From contig CAVRGJ010000006.1 of NCBI GenBank assembly GCA_963720705.1, positions 248,001 through 312,000 on the forward strand: a stretch of 64,000 nucleotides of DNA, read 5' to 3'. This document shows positions 61,912 to 64,000 of this stretch, piece by piece (the stretch's first letter is position 1; every line of letters begins with the position of its first letter). Under the pieces are notes generated by a model, which did not search any database, had not been told where the DNA came from, and was given only the letters and a program-made list of their open reading frames with translations. This DNA is from DASWJZ01 sp963720705. GTDB taxonomy: Bacteria; Pseudomonadota; Alphaproteobacteria; Rhizobiales; Afifellaceae. Position numbers and translations under genes: made by a program.

Positions 61912-63117
61912 ATGATACCGCCTAGAGGCGCGGCTGAAGCGCAATCGGAGCGGCGGCGGCCGGAGCGCTCTTGGACGAGGCGCGAGTACAAGGGGCGAAA
62001 GAAGCCGCTTCACCGGCTGCTGATCGTGTCGATTGCCACGGTTGTACTGCTGGTGGGCGGCGGCATTGTTGCGCCCAGCACCGTCTCGGTCAGCGCCCTG
62101 CAACTGATGCTGCCGTTCTTCGCGATCCTTGCGGTCGCGTCGATCGGCCAGCATCTGGTAATCCAGCAGCGCGGACTCGACCTGTCGGTCGCCGGTATCA
62201 TGTCGTTTGCGGCCGTTATCGTTTCGGCACTGCCGAGCTCGGAGGCCGGCGTCCCCGAGACGCTGGCCTACGTTGCGCTCGCGCTGGCGATGGGACTTGG
62301 GGTCGGCGCGGTCAACGGCGCGCTGGTCGCGCTGCTTCGCGTCAACTCGCTGGTCACCACCATCGGCATGAATTCGCTGATGCTGGGTATCACCATGCAC
62401 GTCACCAGGGGATTCTCGCAACAGGCGCCGCCGCCGCTCAACAAGTTCGGCCTCGGCAAGTTCCTCGAAGTCCCGTTGACCCTCTACGTGTTGATCGTCA
62501 TCGCCGCGATCGCGATCTTTCTGCTTGAGAAAACGACCCTTGGGCGGCGTTTCATCGCGACCAGCGTCAATCCCGATGCAGCGCTTACCGTGGGTATCCC
62601 GCTCGACGGGTATCGCGTCGCGACCTACGCGCTTGCCGGCTTTTGCTATGCTGCGGCAGGCGTGCTGCTCGCCGGCTATGTGCTATCGCCGACGGTGTTC
62701 AGCGGCATGCCCTATCTGCTGGCGACCGTCGCGGCGGTGGTGGTCGGCGGCAATCCCATCGGCGGCGGCTTGCGCGGCAGTGTCACTGCAACCATCGTCG
62801 GCGCGCTGTTCCTCACCTATCTCGGCCAGCTCGTGCTCGCGGTCGGCTTCGAGACGTCGGCCCAGAATATCGTTCAGGCTATCATCATCATCGCCAGCGT
62901 CGGCATCGTCGAGGCGGGCCGGCGCATCCGCTTCGAATGGATCCGCTTCAAATTCTGGGTCACCTCGCCCGATGTCGAGTTTCGGATTCGAACGACCTTT
63001 ACGCGAACCATGACACGGCTCGGACTTTCGAAATTTCTGAACGTCGCGCCCGAGTTCAGGTGGCGCTGGCGCACCGCCTACCTTCGACTGAAGAAGCGAC
63101 TCGAAATCACCGAATGA
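61912..63117 (+). CDS. ABC transporter permease (RbsC type)
   Basis: The 401-residue permease has eight to ten hydrophobic segments with the family features VIQQRGLDLSVAGIMSFAAV and VGGNPIGGGLRGSVTAT. The ATG at 61912 is chosen; upstream codons belong to the binding-protein tail. It is 23 bases after the binding protein, and its stop overlaps the ATPase start. The C-terminal 70 residues (FRIRTTFTRTMTRLGLSK region) are an unusual basic extension. Confidence 0.85.
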   Translation: MIPPRGAAEAQSERRRPERSWTRREYKGRKKPLHRLLIVSIATVVLLVGGGIVAPSTVSVSALQLMLPFFAILAVASIGQHLVIQQRGLDLSVAGIMSFAAVIVSALPSSEAGVPETLAYVALALAMGLGVGAVNGALVALLRVNSLVTTIGMNSLMLGITMHVTRGFSQQAPPPLNKFGLGKFLEVPLTLYVLIVIAAIAIFLLEKTTLGRRFIATSVNPDAALTVGIPLDGYRVATYALAGFCYAAAGVLLAGYVLSPTVFSGMPYLLATVAAVVVGGNPIGGGLRGSVTATIVGALFLTYLGQLVLAVGFETSAQNIVQAIIIIASVGIVEAGRRIRFEWIRFKFWVTSPDVEFRIRTTFTRTMTRLGLSKFLNVAPEFRWRWRTAYLRLKKRLEITE

Positions 63118-64000
63118 GCGCCGGCAAACGGAATCTGCTGGGCGCCCCGGTCATGGGGATCGTGGGGGCCACAAAGTATTACGGCCCCGTGGAGGCGCTT
63201 AAGTCCGTCAGCCTCAGCATCCGGCGCGGCCAGGTGCACGCCGTCGTCGGTGAGAACGGCGCGGGAAAATCCACGCTCATCGGCATCGCAGCAGGGGCCG
63301 TGCCGCCCGACTTTGCGGTCATTCGCGTAGCCGGCAGGGAAATCAAGAGACCCAACGCCAAGAAACTGCACCGGGCCGGCGTGGCGGTGACCTTCCAGCA
63401 CCCCGAGCTGGCCGAGGAAATGACGATCTTCGAGAATCTCCAGCTTGCGGCGCCGTCGCTCACCGGCGCTGCCGGCCGGGCAGAAGCTGAGCGGCTGCTT
63501 GCGGCCGTTGGATCCGAACAGCACGCCATGTCGCTCGACGTGCGGGTCCGCGACCTGACGCTGGCGCAATTTCATATCATCGAGATCGCCGGAGCGATCG
63601 CGTCGAAACCCAAGGTGCTGTTTCTCGACGAGCCGACAGAGCCGTTCCAGCAAGCCGACATCGCCAGACTTTTTGAGCTCATCAATCGGCTGCGCGAGGA
63701 AGGAGTCGCGATCGTCTACGTTTCGCACCGGCTGCGCGAGATCGAACAGATCGCAGATCACGTCACCGTATTGCGCGACGGCAAGATCATCGACAGCCGC
63801 CCGGCGGCGCGAATTACCACCGACCAGATCATCACCATGATCGCGGGCCGCCCGCTCGGACAGGTGTTTCCCGACAAGGCAAAGGGCGCGGGCGAAGTCA
63901 TCCTTGAGGTCGAAAATCTCGCCGGGCCCGGCTTTGCGAATGTCAGCTTCAGGGCGCGCGCCGGCGAGATCGTCGGCGTGACCGGCATCGAAGGCGAGGG
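63114..64000 (+). CDS. ABC transporter ATP-binding protein (RbsA type), cut by window
   Basis: This frame starts with ATG at 63114, overlapping the permease stop, and runs off the right edge. It has Walker A GENGAGKSTLIG and an H-loop (IVYVSHRLREIEQIAD). The second half of a double ATPase begins near GEVILEVENLAGP. The signature is altered: LTLAQFHIIEIAGA instead of LSxGQ, and the Walker B region reads FLDEPTEPF. The first half may be weak in ATP hydrolysis. This is the usual last gene of an RbsBCA-like set, but the gene order here is B, C, A. Confidence 0.82.
   Translation, partial: MSAGKRNLLGAPVMGIVGATKYYGPVEALKSVSLSIRRGQVHAVVGENGAGKSTLIGIAAGAVPPDFAVIRVAGREIKRPNAKKLHRAGVAVTFQHPELAEEMTIFENLQLAAPSLTGAAGRAEAERLLAAVGSEQHAMSLDVRVRDLTLAQFHIIEIAGAIASKPKVLFLDEPTEPFQQADIARLFELINRLREEGVAIVYVSHRLREIEQIADHVTVLRDGKIIDSRPAARITTDQIITMIAGRPLGQVFPDKAKGAGEVILEVENLAGPGFANVSFRARAGEIVGVTGIEGE

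Noticed and set aside
1..64000. CRISPR arrays, insertion sequences, prophage or attachment sites
   Set aside because: No regularly spaced repeats, transposase, integrase or phage structural genes were found on reading the window.

Overview
The window looks like the chromosome of a high-GC alphaproteobacterium of the order Hyphomicrobiales (Rhizobiales). The evidence is a CtrA cell-cycle block (sciP, fliJ-like, ctrA, CheY-like regulator, chpT, eipA), clustered GANTC (CcrM) sites upstream of ctrA, small Rhizobiales-type membrane proteins (DUF3309, DUF883) and dispersed palindromic repeats of the kind common in that order. No insertion sequence, prophage or CRISPR array was seen. The genus cannot be named from this sequence.

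Layout. (1) 1-2482: the end of a [NiFe]-hydrogenase operon (small subunit cut by the window edge, large subunit, maturation protease), resembling group 3b soluble hydrogenases. (2) 2556-16986: a long minus-strand cluster for quaternary-amine catabolism, with a divergent GlxA/CdhR-like regulator that is frameshifted as read. It holds a BKACE-type 3-dehydrocarnitine cleavage enzyme, a fused L-carnitine dehydrogenase/betainyl-CoA thioesterase, an acyl-CoA dehydrogenase, an NDP-forming acyl-CoA ligase, CaiD, an oligopeptide-type ABC importer and choline-sulfatase. Together they suggest conversion of gamma-butyrobetaine, crotonobetaine, carnitine and choline sulfate toward glycine betaine or choline. 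(3) 17-29 kb: mixed genes, including a COG4280 membrane protein, a frameshifted membrane spermidine-synthase-like protein beside a Tat-exported isoaspartyl-methyltransferase-like protein, tRNA-Met, a universal stress protein, mnmA, and an aminotransferase/GNAT/sulfotransferase trio. (4) 26.7-32.7 kb: the CtrA regulatory block. (5) 32.9-36.7 kb: envelope and miscellaneous proteins and a GntR remnant.

(6) 36.8-42.7 kb: a complete hypCABDFE operon for [NiFe] cofactor assembly, behind a near-perfect FNR/FixK-type palindrome and followed by a Tat-exported beta-carbonic anhydrase. It would serve the hydrogenase at the left edge, about 34 kb away. (7) 43.6-47.6 kb: a DUF2975 protein, a lone TadG-like protein and an HD-GYP protein. 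(8) 47.9-56.2 kb: divergent LacI-GDPD-IMPase and ABC importer-GDPD operons, which together look like a system for importing and dismantling a glycerophosphodiester, possibly glycerophosphoinositol. (9) 56.3-64 kb: a Cys/Met-type PLP enzyme, a GABA-type aminotransferase, a decayed metallo-beta-lactamase fragment, a MetE-like protein and the start of a ribose-type ABC importer.

Three long genes (about 16.34, 20.36 and 55.62 kb) each carry a single apparent frameshift with intact coding sequence on both sides. They could be real pseudogenes or base-calling errors. All functional assignments come from reading the translated sequence; no database search was run.
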